Below, piece after piece: positions 53,389 through 62,820 of a DNA stretch of 64,000 bases; positions within the stretch are counted from its first letter, which is position 1, and each line of letters begins with the position of its first letter. The DNA is taken from NCBI RefSeq assembly GCF_001641335.1, contig NZ_LVEM01000007.1:124001-188000 (forward strand), written 5' to 3'. This stretch comes from Bradyrhizobium stylosanthis (GTDB lineage: Bacteria > Pseudomonadota > Alphaproteobacteria > Rhizobiales > Xanthobacteraceae). The notes beneath the pieces are model-generated. The model was not told the DNA's origin and did not search any database. It saw nothing but the letters and a program-made list of their open reading frames with translations. The position numbers and the translations under genes were made by a program.

Positions 53389-54965
53389 CCCTTGGCGAGG
53401 GGGATCGCGACGAAGCGCGACTGGCCGCCGCTCTTCACGCGCATCAGGACGCTGTTCTTGTTGTCGGTCCGCGCCGCGTTGATGGCGTCACGGACTTCGC
53501 CGGCGGTGGCCACGCTCTTGCCGCCGACCTCGAGGATCACATCGCCTTCCTTGAAGCCGCGTTCGGCCGCGGCGCTCTTCGGATCGACTTCGGTGACCAC
53601 GACGCCTTCCTTGCCGGCGCCGGCCACGGAATTCGCGGGCGCAACCGTCATGCCGAGCTTCGGCACGTCGGTGCCCTTGCTGGCACCCTTGCCGCTGTCC
53701 TTGTCGAGGTCGGCCTTGGCCTCGACCGTGTTCGGCAGCTGGCCGAGGGTGAGGTTCACGACCTTGTCCGCGCCCTTGTGCAGCACGTTCAGCTTCACGG
53801 TCGCACCGGGCGCCATGCCGCCGATGGTGCGGGCGAGCTCACGGGCGTCCTTGACCGATTCGCCGTTGACCGCGGTGATCACGTCGCCGGATTCGATGCC
53901 GGCCTTCGCTGCCGGACCGTTTGCCTGCGGCTCCGCCACCAGCGCGCCTTCGGCCTTCTTCATGCCGAGGCTGTCGGCGATGTCGGAGGTGACGGGCTGG
54001 ATCTGCACGCCGATCCAGCCGCGGCTGACCGAGCCCTTGTCCTTGAGCTGGGCCACCACGCTCTTCACGGTGTTCGCCGGGATCGAGAACGCGATGCCGA
54101 CGCTGCCGCCGGAGGGCGAGTAGATCGCGGTGTTGACGCCCATCACCTCGCCATTGGTGTCGAACGCCGGACCGCCGGAATTGCCCTTGTTCACGGGCGC
54201 GTCGATCTGGATGAAATCGTCATAGGGGCCGTTGCCGATATCGCGGCCGCTGGCCGAGACGATGCCCGCGGTCACGGTGCCGCCCAAACCGAAGGGATTG
54301 CCGACCGCGAGCACCCAGTCGCCGATCCGCGGCTTGCTGTCCGCGAGCTTGGCGAACGGGAAGTTCGAGCCGCCCTCGACCTTGATCAGGGCGAGGTCGG
54401 TCCGCTGGTCGGTGCCGATCACCTTGGCGCTGTAGGTCTTGCCGTCGTCGGTGGTGACCTCGACCTTGTCGGCGCCGTCGACCACGTGGTTGTTGGTCAC
54501 GGCGTAGCCGTCAGCCGAGATGAAGAAGCCGGAGCCCTGGCCCTGCACGACGCGGCCGCGACCACCGCCCTTCAGGCCGGGAACGCCATCCGGACCGCCG
54601 AAGCGGCGGAAGAAGCGCTCCATCGGCGAGCCCGGCTGGAACGGCGACTGAGCATCGTCGCCATCGTCGTTGCTCGCGGTCTTCTCCTTGATGTTGACCT
54701 TGACCGAGATCACCGACGGCTTCACGCGCTCAACGATGTCGGCGAAACCGACCGGACGTTCGACCTTGCGGACCTCGTTGTTGACCTGCGCATGCGCCGG
54801 GCTCGAAATCAGGTCGGCCGGCGACATCGACGGGCCAAAGCCGTAGACGGCGGCACCGAGACCGGCGACGACCGAGGCCATCAGCGCGAGCCTGCGCGCC
54901 GAGAACACCGACCGGCGCTGCTGCCGGTAGGACGGGAGGTTCGAGAGGTCGATACGGTCGTTCAT
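53385..54965 (-). CDS. degP: Do/DegP-family periplasmic serine protease
   Basis: This is an HtrA-family protease that degrades or chaperones misfolded envelope proteins. The 526-residue protein has a membrane anchor or signal segment (about residues 25-43) and a Ser-protease domain with the triad His160 (TNNHVV), Asp190 (RTDLALIK) and Ser263 (NKGNSGGP). Two PDZ domains follow (about 300-390 and 430-520), each with the GDVI binding-loop pattern. It is immediately upstream of a two-component system that may regulate it, and downstream of the chemoreceptor. Its start is fixed by MNDRIDLSNLPSY. Confidence 0.95.
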   Translation of the reverse strand: MNDRIDLSNLPSYRQQRRSVFSARRLALMASVVAGLGAAVYGFGPSMSPADLISSPAHAQVNNEVRKVERPVGFADIVERVKPSVISVKVNIKEKTASNDDGDDAQSPFQPGSPMERFFRRFGGPDGVPGLKGGGRGRVVQGQGSGFFISADGYAVTNNHVVDGADKVEVTTDDGKTYSAKVIGTDQRTDLALIKVEGGSNFPFAKLADSKPRIGDWVLAVGNPFGLGGTVTAGIVSASGRDIGNGPYDDFIQIDAPVNKGNSGGPAFDTNGEVMGVNTAIYSPSGGSVGIAFSIPANTVKSVVAQLKDKGSVSRGWIGVQIQPVTSDIADSLGMKKAEGALVAEPQANGPAAKAGIESGDVITAVNGESVKDARELARTIGGMAPGATVKLNVLHKGADKVVNLTLGQLPNTVEAKADLDKDSGKGASKGTDVPKLGMTVAPANSVAGAGKEGVVVTEVDPKSAAAERGFKEGDVILEVGGKSVATAGEVRDAINAARTDNKNSVLMRVKSGGQSRFVAIPLAKG

Positions 54966-55166
54966 GCAGAAATCTCCAGGGCCCTAGAATTCATTTCGGC
55001 GCCGGATGACGGCACCTTCCGGAGCTGAAGATGGGGACTCCCGCCTTACCGCGCGCTGGCGGCGGGGTTAAACTTTTGTAATGATGGCGCGGCTCTACTG
55101 CGGCAGTTTAGCGCAGGCCGAAAGTCTTGGTCTTACAGGAACTTAGTCGGGTTCCGGTGCCCAGCC

Positions 55167-56510
55167 TCAGCTGGCCCTGACGCTGACGATGAACTCGTCC
55201 ACTTCGCGCTTCAGGGTCTCGGCCTGCCGCGACAGATCGACGGCGGAATCCCGGGCTTCAGCCGCCATGCGGCCGGTCTCCGCCGAGGTCGAGGTGATCT
55301 GGGCGATGTGATTGGAGACGTCGAGTGTTCCGTGGGCGGCGTCCTGCGCGCTGCGGGTGATGTCCTGCGTGGCGTTGCGCTGCTGGGCGGTGTCGACCTC
55401 GATGCCCGACATGATCGACGAGATCTCCGACAGCGTCTTCGAGATGCCGTCGATCGCGCCGCGCGTCTCCGCGGTGATGCCCTGGATGCTGGCGACATGG
55501 GAGGTGATCTCCTCCGTCGCCTTGCTGGTCTGGTGCGCCAGGTTCTTCACCTCGGAAGCGACCACGGCAAAGCCCTTGCCGGCCTCGCCGGCCCGCGCCG
55601 CCTCGATGGTGGCGTTGAGCGCCAGCAGATTGGTCTGCGAGGCGATCGCCTGCACGAGCTGCACGACCTCGCCGATCTTGTCGGCAGCGTCCGACAGCGT
55701 GTGGATGGTGTCGCGGCTCTTTTCGGCCTGCGACGCCGCGCCCTCGGCGCGCTGGGTCGCATCGGTGACGCGGCGGCTGATCGTGCCGATCGAGTTGGTC
55801 ATCTCCTCGGCCGAGCCCGCGACCGTCTGGACGCTCGCGCTGGCCTGGCTCGCGCCGCTTGCCACCGCATTGGCCTTGGTGCTGGTCTCGTTGGCCGTCC
55901 GCGACAACGTCTCGGCGTTGCGCTTGAGGTGCACGGCCGACGAGGCCACGCTGTCCACGACGCTGGCGACGAGATCGTTGAAGCGCTTGATCCGATCGTC
56001 GAGAAATTTCGAACGCTCGGCCTGGTGCTGCGCCTCGTGCAATTGCTGCTCGGTGAGGCGGCGGCGCTCGAGGCCATTGGTCTTGAACACCTCGAGCGCG
56101 CCGGCGAGCAGGCCGATCTCGTTGGTGCCGCCGAGCCCGGGCACCGGAGTCTCGAATTTCTGGTCGGCGACCTCGCGCATCGCATGCACGATCGCCGCAA
56201 GCGGCGTGAGGATGCCGTTGCGGACCGCGAAGAAGGTGGTGAGGCAGATCGCGACGGCGACGACCGCGATCACGCCGCAGGCGACCAGGAACCAGGAGAA
56301 CGCCGTCTGCGCCTGCTGGTAGATCAGCATCGCGTGGTCGCGCGCCGGGCCGCTGAGCGCGGCGAAGTCCGACGACAGGCTGGTGATCTCGTTGTTGAGA
56401 TAGAGCACCGCGACGAAGCCGGTGCCGCCGCCGATGCCGAGCAGGAACAATAATGCAGCGACGACGGCGCCGACCAGGAAGCGGATCGTCAAATTGCTGT
56501 TCGCGAACAT
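55167..56510 (-). CDS. Methyl-accepting chemotaxis-type receptor with minimal periplasmic domain
   Basis: The 447-residue protein has two membrane segments (about 8-38 and 70-96). The periplasmic part is only about 30 residues, too short for a ligand-binding domain. A HAMP domain follows (about 97-150), then a long methyl-accepting signalling domain (about 190-430). That includes the highly conserved tip NLLALNATIEAARAGEAGKGFAVVA, which contacts CheA/CheW. It must sense through the membrane or via a partner. It sits between the cytochrome maturation genes and degP, unrelated functionally, and is probably transcribed on its own. No che genes are in the window. Confidence 0.92.
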   Translation of the reverse strand: MFANSNLTIRFLVGAVVAALLFLLGIGGGTGFVAVLYLNNEITSLSSDFAALSGPARDHAMLIYQQAQTAFSWFLVACGVIAVVAVAICLTTFFAVRNGILTPLAAIVHAMREVADQKFETPVPGLGGTNEIGLLAGALEVFKTNGLERRRLTEQQLHEAQHQAERSKFLDDRIKRFNDLVASVVDSVASSAVHLKRNAETLSRTANETSTKANAVASGASQASASVQTVAGSAEEMTNSIGTISRRVTDATQRAEGAASQAEKSRDTIHTLSDAADKIGEVVQLVQAIASQTNLLALNATIEAARAGEAGKGFAVVASEVKNLAHQTSKATEEITSHVASIQGITAETRGAIDGISKTLSEISSIMSGIEVDTAQQRNATQDITRSAQDAAHGTLDVSNHIAQITSTSAETGRMAAEARDSAVDLSRQAETLKREVDEFIVSVRAS

Positions 56511-56596
56511 CTCGGGGACTCAGAGGCTGGAATCGAATCTCGCGACAAGCTTCCAGACAAAGGTCAATAGAGGATGAAACACGCGGCTCCCGACAG

Positions 56597-56616
56597 CCTA
56601 CGTATCATTACGTAGG
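56597..56616. promoter_or_regulatory. Perfect palindrome between ccmH and the chemoreceptor gene
   Basis: CCTACGTA-TCAT-TACGTAGG has 8-bp arms and lies directly after the ccmH stop, about 90 bp upstream of the chemoreceptor start (both minus strand). There is no T-run on either side. It could be an operator for the receptor gene or a weak transcript-end hairpin. Confidence 0.5.
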
Positions 56617-57099
56617 TCAGGACGACTTCGCCTCGTCGGACATCAAGGCGGCGAGCCGCGCCTCTTCCTCCGCAGTGAGCGGCGGCGCCGGTGCATCTGC
56701 ACCGGTCTTCGCGCGACGGCGGATTTGCAGCCAGAGCGCCAGGCCGCCGCCGAGGAGCAGCAACGGCGCGAGCAGCCACAGCAGCAAGGTCTGCCGCTCG
56801 AAGCGCGGCTTGAGCAGCACGAACTCGCCATAGCGCGCGACCAGGAAGTCGAGCACCTGCGAATTGCTGTCGCCCGCCGCGATGCGCTCGCGCACCAGGA
56901 GCCGCAGGTCGCGCGCCAGCGGCGCATCGGAATCGTCGATCGACTGGTTCTGGCAGACCATGCAGCGCAGCTCGCGCGACAATTCGCGCGCGCGCGCTTC
57001 CCTGGCGGGGTCCGACATGATCTCGTCGGGCTGCACCGCGTGGGCCGCGGGCAACGCCAGCAGCATCAGGAGGGCGAACGCGGCCATCATCCGGCACAT
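56617..57099 (-). CDS. ccmH: Cytochrome c maturation protein CcmH (CycL)
   Basis: CcmH reduces apocytochrome haem-binding cysteines in the periplasm. The 160-residue protein has a signal-like N-terminus, the diagnostic LRCMVCQNQS motif (Cys46, Cys49), and a C-terminal membrane helix (near residues 106-126), as in CycL. It starts 4 bp after the ccmF stop. It is the last gene of ccmI-ccmE-ccmF-ccmH. Confidence 0.95.
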   Translation of the reverse strand: MCRMMAAFALLMLLALPAAHAVQPDEIMSDPAREARARELSRELRCMVCQNQSIDDSDAPLARDLRLLVRERIAAGDSNSQVLDFLVARYGEFVLLKPRFERQTLLLWLLAPLLLLGGGLALWLQIRRRAKTGADAPAPPLTAEEEARLAALMSDEAKSS

Positions 57100-57103
57100 C
57101 GGA

Positions 57104-59086
57104 TCACTCCGCCGGCTGCAGGCGCTGCTTGGCCCGCGCCGGCTTCGGCGCGCCGACCCGCAGCCGCCGGTCGGACAGCGACAGCATGCCGCCGAACGCC
57201 ATCAGCACCGGTCCCCACCAGATCAGCAGCACCAAGGGCTTGTGATAGATGCGCACGGCAATGGCGCCGTCGGCATTGGCATCGCCCAGCGAGATGTAGA
57301 GCTGGCTCGCACCGCGCGTCAGCAGCGCGGCCTCCGTGGTCGAGGAGCCGCGCGTGGTGAAGCTGCGCTTGGACGGCGTCATGACGCTGATGGCCTCGCC
57401 GTCACGGCTGATCTTGAACTCCGCGATCATCTCGCGGTAGTTCGGGCCCTGGCGTTGGAACAGGCCGTCGAGCTTGACGTCGTAGCCGGCGATGTGGGCG
57501 ACGTCGTTCTGCTTCATCGTCGCGATGTGCTCGCTGTTCCAGGTGGTCTCGCAGACGATGCCGATCAGCGCGACGCCGAGCCCGGCATGCGCGAACGCGG
57601 TGCCCCAGGCTGAGCGCGGCAGGCCGCGGGCGCGGTGCAGTGCCGTCGCGAACGGCACCCGCACCAGCCCGGTCCGCTCGACGATGTCGGTGATCGCACC
57701 GGCGATGACGAAAACCCCAAGCCCGATCGCGAGCGGCGCCAGCGTGGCGCCGCCGCTCGCCCAGCCCCAGGCAATGGCGATGGCGACGAGCCCGGCAACG
57801 CCGGCGGCGAGCAGGCGCTGCATCACGCCGAGCAGATCGCCGCGCTTCCACGCCAGCATCGGTCCGAACGGCACCGCGAGCAGCAGCAGCGCGAACAGCG
57901 GCGCGAAGGTGAGGTTGTAGAAGGGCGCGCCGACCGACATCTTGAAATCGGCGAGCATCTCCATCGCCAGCGGATAGAGCGTGCCGAACAGCACCACCGC
58001 GCAGGCGACCGTCAGCAGCAGATTGTTCAGCACCAGCGCGCCCTCGCGCGAGATCGGCGCGAACAGGCCGCCCTGCTTCAGCGAGGTCGCGCGGCCCGCG
58101 AACAGCGACAGGCTGCCGCCGATGAACAGGCACAGGATCAGCAGGATGAACACGCCGCGGGTCGGATCGGTGGCGAAAGCGTGCACCGAGGTGATGACGC
58201 CGGAGCGCACCAGGAAGGTGCCGAGCAGCGACAGCGAGAAGGTCAGGATCGACAGAAGAATGGTCCAGACCTTCAGCGCGTTGCGCTTCTCCATCACCAG
58301 CGCCGAATGCAGCAGCGCGGTGCCGGCGAGCCACGGCATCAGCGAGGCGTTCTCGACCGGATCCCAGAACCACCAGCCGCCCCAGCCGAGCTCGTAGTAG
58401 GCCCAGTAGGAGCCCATCGCGATACCGAGCGTCAGGAAGATCCAGGCCACCAGCGTCCACGGCCGCACCCAGCGCGCCCAGGCCGCGTCGATCCGCCCTT
58501 CCATCAGCGCGGCGATGGCGAAGGAGAACGAGATCGAGAAGCCGACATAGCCGAGATAAAGCATCGGCGGATGCACGGCGAGGCCGATGTCCTGCAGCAC
58601 CGGATTGAGATCGCGTCCCTCGATCGGCGGATTGGCAATACGCAGGAACGGGTTCGAGGTCACGAGGATGAAGAGGTAGAAGGCACTGGCGATCCAGGCC
58701 TGCACCGCCAGCACATGCGCGCGCAGCGACAGCGGCAGGTTATTGCCGAATGCGGCGACGAGGCCACCGAACAGCGCGAGGATCGACACCCACAGCAGCA
58801 TCGAGCCTTCGTGGTTCCCCCACACGCCGGTGATCTTGTAGAGCAGCGGCTTCATCGAATGGGAATTCTCGTAGACATTGGCGACCGAGAAGTCCGAATT
58901 GACGTGCAGCATCACCAGCGCGAGGAACGAGGCGCCGACGAACAGGAGCTGCGCCAGCGCGGTGGAGCGCGCCACGTTCATCAGCGCGGCATCGGCGAGG
59001 CGCGCGCCGATCAACGGCACGATGGACTGGATGAGTGCCAGCCCAAGCGCCAGCACCAGCGCGTAATGTCCGGATTCTGCGATCAC
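57104..59086 (-). CDS. ccmF: Cytochrome c haem lyase subunit CcmF (CycK)
   Basis: CcmF is the large membrane component that attaches haem to apocytochrome c together with CcmH. The 660-residue length and about 14-15 hydrophobic segments match the family. The tryptophan-rich haem-handling motif WGGWWFWDPVENAS is visible near residues 235-248, and a further conserved segment is WGNHEGSMLLWV (near residue 90). It overlaps ccmE by four bases (ATGA). Confidence 0.96.
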   Translation of the reverse strand: MIAESGHYALVLALGLALIQSIVPLIGARLADAALMNVARSTALAQLLFVGASFLALVMLHVNSDFSVANVYENSHSMKPLLYKITGVWGNHEGSMLLWVSILALFGGLVAAFGNNLPLSLRAHVLAVQAWIASAFYLFILVTSNPFLRIANPPIEGRDLNPVLQDIGLAVHPPMLYLGYVGFSISFSFAIAALMEGRIDAAWARWVRPWTLVAWIFLTLGIAMGSYWAYYELGWGGWWFWDPVENASLMPWLAGTALLHSALVMEKRNALKVWTILLSILTFSLSLLGTFLVRSGVITSVHAFATDPTRGVFILLILCLFIGGSLSLFAGRATSLKQGGLFAPISREGALVLNNLLLTVACAVVLFGTLYPLAMEMLADFKMSVGAPFYNLTFAPLFALLLLAVPFGPMLAWKRGDLLGVMQRLLAAGVAGLVAIAIAWGWASGGATLAPLAIGLGVFVIAGAITDIVERTGLVRVPFATALHRARGLPRSAWGTAFAHAGLGVALIGIVCETTWNSEHIATMKQNDVAHIAGYDVKLDGLFQRQGPNYREMIAEFKISRDGEAISVMTPSKRSFTTRGSSTTEAALLTRGASQLYISLGDANADGAIAVRIYHKPLVLLIWWGPVLMAFGGMLSLSDRRLRVGAPKPARAKQRLQPAE

Positions 59087-59592
59087 CGCACGGCTCCCTG
59101 CGGATTGCCCTGCGCGGTGGTAGCCGCGGGCTTCGCCCCACCGGAGGCCTGGGCACCGTAATCGTCTTTCCAGTGTCCCTGCTTCTTCAGGGCATCGGCG
59201 ACATCCTTCGGCATGTAGGTCTCGTCGTGCTTGGCGAGCACGGTGTCGGCCTTGAACACGCCATTGGCATCGAGCGCGCCTTCGGCGACGACACCCTGCC
59301 CTTCGCGGAACAGGTCGGGCAGGATGCCCTTGTAGGCGACGGGCAGCTTCGCATTGCCGTCGGCGACTTCGAAGCTCACGGCGAGATTGTCGCCGCGCTG
59401 GAGCGAGCCGGGCTGCACCAGGCCGCCGAGGCGAAACCGCTTGCCGGGCGCTACGTGCTTCTCGGCCACCATGCTCGGTGTCGAGAAGAACACGATGGAG
59501 TCGCGCAGCGCGTTGAGCACCAGCGCGGCCGCGAGCGCGAGCACGGCGAGCGAGCCGCCGATGATGGTCATACGTCGCTGCTTGCGCGTCAT
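59083..59592 (-). CDS. ccmE: Haem chaperone CcmE (CycJ)
   Basis: CcmE carries haem covalently in the periplasm between CcmC and CcmF. The 169-residue protein has one membrane anchor (about 7-28) and an OB-fold beta barrel, and the haem-binding His122 in AKHDETY with Tyr126. The ATG at 59592 gives the expected MTRKQRRMTIIG opening; the frame continues upstream without a ribosome site. It lies 37 bp after ccmI. Confidence 0.95.
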   Translation of the reverse strand: MTRKQRRMTIIGGSLAVLALAAALVLNALRDSIVFFSTPSMVAEKHVAPGKRFRLGGLVQPGSLQRGDNLAVSFEVADGNAKLPVAYKGILPDLFREGQGVVAEGALDANGVFKADTVLAKHDETYMPKDVADALKKQGHWKDDYGAQASGGAKPAATTAQGNPQGAVR

Positions 59593-59629
59593 GGCGTATC
59601 CGTTCTCCGCTCGTCCTGTCCCGACATCA

Positions 59630-60757
59630 TCATCCGTCGAGCCCGAGAGTCTTGAGGCCTTCGTTGAGCTGGCGGAGCCGTTCGGCATCGTTGGCGACCG
59701 CCTGACGCGCGTCGGTCGAGGCGCCCTTCGCCTTGTCGCGATCGCCCATCACCAGATAGGCGCGCACCAGCCGCAGCCAGCCCTCGACATCGTCACCGTT
59801 CTGCTTCAGCCGTGTGGCGAGGCGCTCGACCATGCCGCGCACCATCGCGTTGCGATCGCCTTCGGCCATGTCCTTGGATGCCGCAATGGTCTCGTCCGAC
59901 AGCGCCGGCACCGTCCCGCTGCCACCGCCGCCGACCCGCGCCAGCGAGGACTGCACCAGGGGCCGCCATGGCGCATCGGCAGGCGCCTTCGCCAGCAGCG
60001 CGCGCCAGATGTTGGCGGCATCGTCCTTGCGGCCGTCCTGCTCGGCGGCGAGCCCGAGGAAATAGTTCGACTTGGGATCATCGGCGTCGAGCGCATGTGC
60101 GCGCTCGAACTCGGTCTTGGCCTCCGCGGTCACGACGCCGCCGGCTGCGGCTGCGATCGCCTCGCCGAGATCGGACCGGCGCTCCGGGCTCTCGCCATTG
60201 TAGGTCAGCGAGTTGCGATAGGCCCGCACCGCATCGTCGAAGCGGCCGAGCCGCTGCAGCACCGGCGCGAGCACGTTCCAGCCGCGTCCGTCGGTCGGAT
60301 TCTTTTCCAGATGCTGCTCGACCTGCACGACGAGATTCTCGAGGGATCGCGCCATGCCGGTCCCGCGCTCCCGCTCCGCCAGCGGAAAGTCCTGAAGCCG
60401 GGGCGAGCCGAGCGGCATGTAGACGCCGATTGCAACCAGCGGCAGGCCGACGAGGGCCAGCACAGCCGCGGAGCGGCGCCATTTGAGGTTCGATTTCGGC
60501 GCGGCTGCTGGCTCGCCGGCGGCTGCGGCGAGCAGCCTGCGGCTGATCTCGACGCGCGCGGCCTCGGCTTCGGGTGCGGCGATCAGCCCCACGGCGAGAT
60601 CGCGCTCGATTTCGGCGAGCTGGTCCTTGTAGACCGCGACTTCGCTGCCCTGATTTGGGCCGCCCTGCTCCTGCGCGCGTCCGCTACGGCCGAGCGGCAA
60701 GAGCACGGCGAAAATCGCCGCGACCGTCATCAGCGCGAACACGAACCATAACGTCAT
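59630..60757 (-). CDS. ccmI: Cytochrome c biogenesis TPR protein CcmI (CycH)
   Basis: CcmI delivers apocytochrome c to the haem-lyase complex through its TPR domain. The 375-residue protein has an N-terminal membrane helix (about 3-20), a cytoplasmic leucine-zipper-like loop (DQLAEIERDLAVGLIAAPEAE), a second membrane helix near 97-115, and a periplasmic TPR region (RGWNVLAPVLQRLGRFDDAVRAYRN and similar). It is the first gene of the ccmIEFH operon, upstream of which is a palindromic site. It will be needed for the eight-haem cytochrome at 11-13 kb. Confidence 0.94.
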   Translation of the reverse strand: MTLWFVFALMTVAAIFAVLLPLGRSGRAQEQGGPNQGSEVAVYKDQLAEIERDLAVGLIAAPEAEAARVEISRRLLAAAAGEPAAAPKSNLKWRRSAAVLALVGLPLVAIGVYMPLGSPRLQDFPLAERERGTGMARSLENLVVQVEQHLEKNPTDGRGWNVLAPVLQRLGRFDDAVRAYRNSLTYNGESPERRSDLGEAIAAAAGGVVTAEAKTEFERAHALDADDPKSNYFLGLAAEQDGRKDDAANIWRALLAKAPADAPWRPLVQSSLARVGGGGSGTVPALSDETIAASKDMAEGDRNAMVRGMVERLATRLKQNGDDVEGWLRLVRAYLVMGDRDKAKGASTDARQAVANDAERLRQLNEGLKTLGLDG

Positions 60758-60826
60758 CTGGCAAGCTTCCGGCAGCGCGCCACCCGCGCCCATAGGTGGC
60801 TTTACACCACGGCCGGACGATGCGGC

Positions 60827-60844
60827 AATTGACAATTGTCAATT
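60827..60844. promoter_or_regulatory. Perfect 18-bp palindrome upstream of ccmI
   Basis: AATTGACAA-TTGTCAATT is perfectly symmetric and contains TTGACA on each strand. It lies 70-87 bp upstream of the ccmI start. No matching -10 box is obvious, so an operator is likelier than a promoter element, but the binder is unknown. Confidence 0.55.
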
Positions 60845-60888
60845 TGGCGCGACCGCGCGCAGTCCCGAAATGGTGAAACTCCAACGGC

Positions 60889-61158
60889 TTAGCCGATCTC
60901 GAAGTCCGCGCTCCGCGCGGCGTCCTCGCCGTGCCCGTTGAAGGCCCTGAGGAAGTACGTCCCGGGCTCGATGGCCTCGGGCAGCCTGATGCGCAGCGCC
61001 CCGACCGGAACCGGAGAAGCAACCCTGGTGGCGGTCTCGGGCAACTGACGGCCGCTTGCCTTCTCGACCAGCACCACCTTCGCGCCGACCATCAGCCGTT
61101 GATATTTGGCAACAATGACGCGGTTCTCGATTTCGATGGAGCTGATAATGGGTTTCAT
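60889..61158 (-). CDS. Hypothetical 89-residue protein
   Basis: I do not recognise this protein. From the ATG at 61158 it has 89 residues, opening with a beta-rich MKPIISSIEIENRVIVAKY segment. The remainder (VGAKVVLVEKASG... to PEAIEPGTYFLRAFNGHGED) has the look of an Ig-like or beta-sandwich fold. No signal peptide or membrane helix with this start. A start 24 codons upstream would add a hydrophobic segment (WLTLPVVGPTVAVQVFG), which is possible. It lies between ccmI and a conserved hypothetical, same strand. Confidence 0.55.
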   Translation of the reverse strand: MKPIISSIEIENRVIVAKYQRLMVGAKVVLVEKASGRQLPETATRVASPVPVGALRIRLPEAIEPGTYFLRAFNGHGEDAARSADFEIG

Positions 61159-61258
61159 GCGCCCACAGATAGAAATTCCAAAAACTTGCACGGCGACCGT
61201 AGGGCCCACCACCGGCAGCGTCAACCACAAATTGTGATCACGAAAATATGCGCTTGAA

Positions 61259-62659
61259 TCAGCTCGCGCGCGACGATTTGCGCTCGCCTGTCGCGGCGTT
61301 CTCCGCAGCGCGGCTCATCAGCGAGGCATAGTCATCGCCGAACAGCACCTGGCAGAAGCGGATCGCGGCCTGCACCTGCTGCTGCCTGTAGGTGCGCACC
61401 TTGTGGTCGGCGCCGCGCAACGCCTGCACGAGCTGCTCGGTCGAGCGTTCGACATATTGCTGCAGGTCGGAATAGGTGCGCAGCGTCACCTCGTTGATCG
61501 CGAGCTCGCTCGCGTAATTGCGGCAGGTCGCCACGAACTCCATCAGCGCGGCGGTCTCTTCCACCTCGGTGCTGTCGATCCGCGCGCCCGGCGGAATGTC
61601 CTTCTCGGGACGCTGGCGCAGGATGCGGCGCACGCGGCCGGGAACACTGTCGATCTCCGATTGCAGGGCATTGGAGATGTCGGCCCGGATCGAGGTCAGC
61701 TGCTTGCCCCAGACTGAATCGTTGCGCAGGTCGAGCTCGGTGCGCAGGCCGCGCGCACCGTCATGCAGCGCCTTGAGATTGCCGGCGACGTTGTCGAAAT
61801 GACCGCGCTTGATGTCCATGCGCAGGATCGCGGCGACGCAGGACAGATCGTGCAGGGCAATGGTGACGGCGACGCCATAAGGCGTTGCCGCGACGCGAAT
61901 CTCGTCGTCGGACGCGGCGATCTTGATGGCGAGGCGGATGATCTGCCACGGTGCGGTCATGCGCTGCACGACGATCGACAGGGCGAAAGGCAGCATCTGC
62001 GGCGTCTGCAGGACCGGAATGTTGAGCGCCGACGTCACCGAGGCGATCTGGGGATCGCCGAAGGCGCGCAGAGTGCGCGGCAGCTTCTCGTTCAGCGTGG
62101 CGATGGCCTCGCGCACCGCGAGCACCGCGCCTATCGAATAGAGGTCCTCGATCACGTTGGGCGGGCCGACGCGGGCGAGCGCGCGCGACTTGTCGCCGCC
62201 GCCGGGACCGGTCAGCGCGAAGATGGCGTCCGCGGCCACCGCCTGCAGCTTTTGCGCGAGGGCCTCGACCTGGCCGGCGCTCTCCGCCGGCATGCGCGCC
62301 AGTGCCGCCTCGAATTCGGTCAGCTTGTCCGGGGCGCCGTCACGGCCGAGCCATTGCCAGATCGGCTGCAGCGAAGACCGCCGGATCTGGCCGACCCTGA
62401 TCGGAGCGCCTGCCTCGACCAGGAACGGTTCCAGCGCCTGGAACAGGAGGCGCGACAGGTCGTCGGTGCGCGGCGGCGGGGCCTCGTCGGCTTCGGTCTT
62501 GCGGACGATCTTGCGCAGTTGCTCGAGCACCAGGGTCGCCACGGCCGTGTCCTGGCCGCGCTCGAGCGCGCGCTCGAACTCCCGCATCAGCAGCGCCTGC
62601 GACTGCGGCGGGAGCTGCGCGAGATATTCCCTCAGCCGCTCGATCGATGTCTGGCTCAT
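61259..62659 (-). CDS. Conserved hypothetical, largely helical cytoplasmic protein
   Basis: This 466-residue protein starts MSQTSIERLREYLAQLPPQSQ and is mostly helical, with no signal peptide or membrane segment. Recognisable blocks are LLMREFERALERGQD near the N-terminus, LTGPGGGDKSRALARVGPPN in the middle and TCRNYASELAINEVTLRTYSDLQQYVERSTEQ near the C-terminus. I cannot name a family. It lies between a histidine kinase gene and a small hypothetical gene on the same strand. I chose the ATG at 62659; the frame is open further upstream, into the kinase gene. Confidence 0.72.
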   Translation of the reverse strand: MSQTSIERLREYLAQLPPQSQALLMREFERALERGQDTAVATLVLEQLRKIVRKTEADEAPPPRTDDLSRLLFQALEPFLVEAGAPIRVGQIRRSSLQPIWQWLGRDGAPDKLTEFEAALARMPAESAGQVEALAQKLQAVAADAIFALTGPGGGDKSRALARVGPPNVIEDLYSIGAVLAVREAIATLNEKLPRTLRAFGDPQIASVTSALNIPVLQTPQMLPFALSIVVQRMTAPWQIIRLAIKIAASDDEIRVAATPYGVAVTIALHDLSCVAAILRMDIKRGHFDNVAGNLKALHDGARGLRTELDLRNDSVWGKQLTSIRADISNALQSEIDSVPGRVRRILRQRPEKDIPPGARIDSTEVEETAALMEFVATCRNYASELAINEVTLRTYSDLQQYVERSTEQLVQALRGADHKVRTYRQQQVQAAIRFCQVLFGDDYASLMSRAAENAATGERKSSRAS

Positions 62660-62820
62660 GCGCCCGGGTAATGCACGGTAAAATGGCGGACGTGGGATGC
62701 GTCCGGGCGCGATCATAGGTGGTTGCGCCTTAAGAAGCCGTTGAGGACGTTGGCTCGAATGCCCCCATTTGCTTCCGGATTTGCCCGCTGTAGGCCAAAT
62801 AACCCATTGGGAACAGAGGA

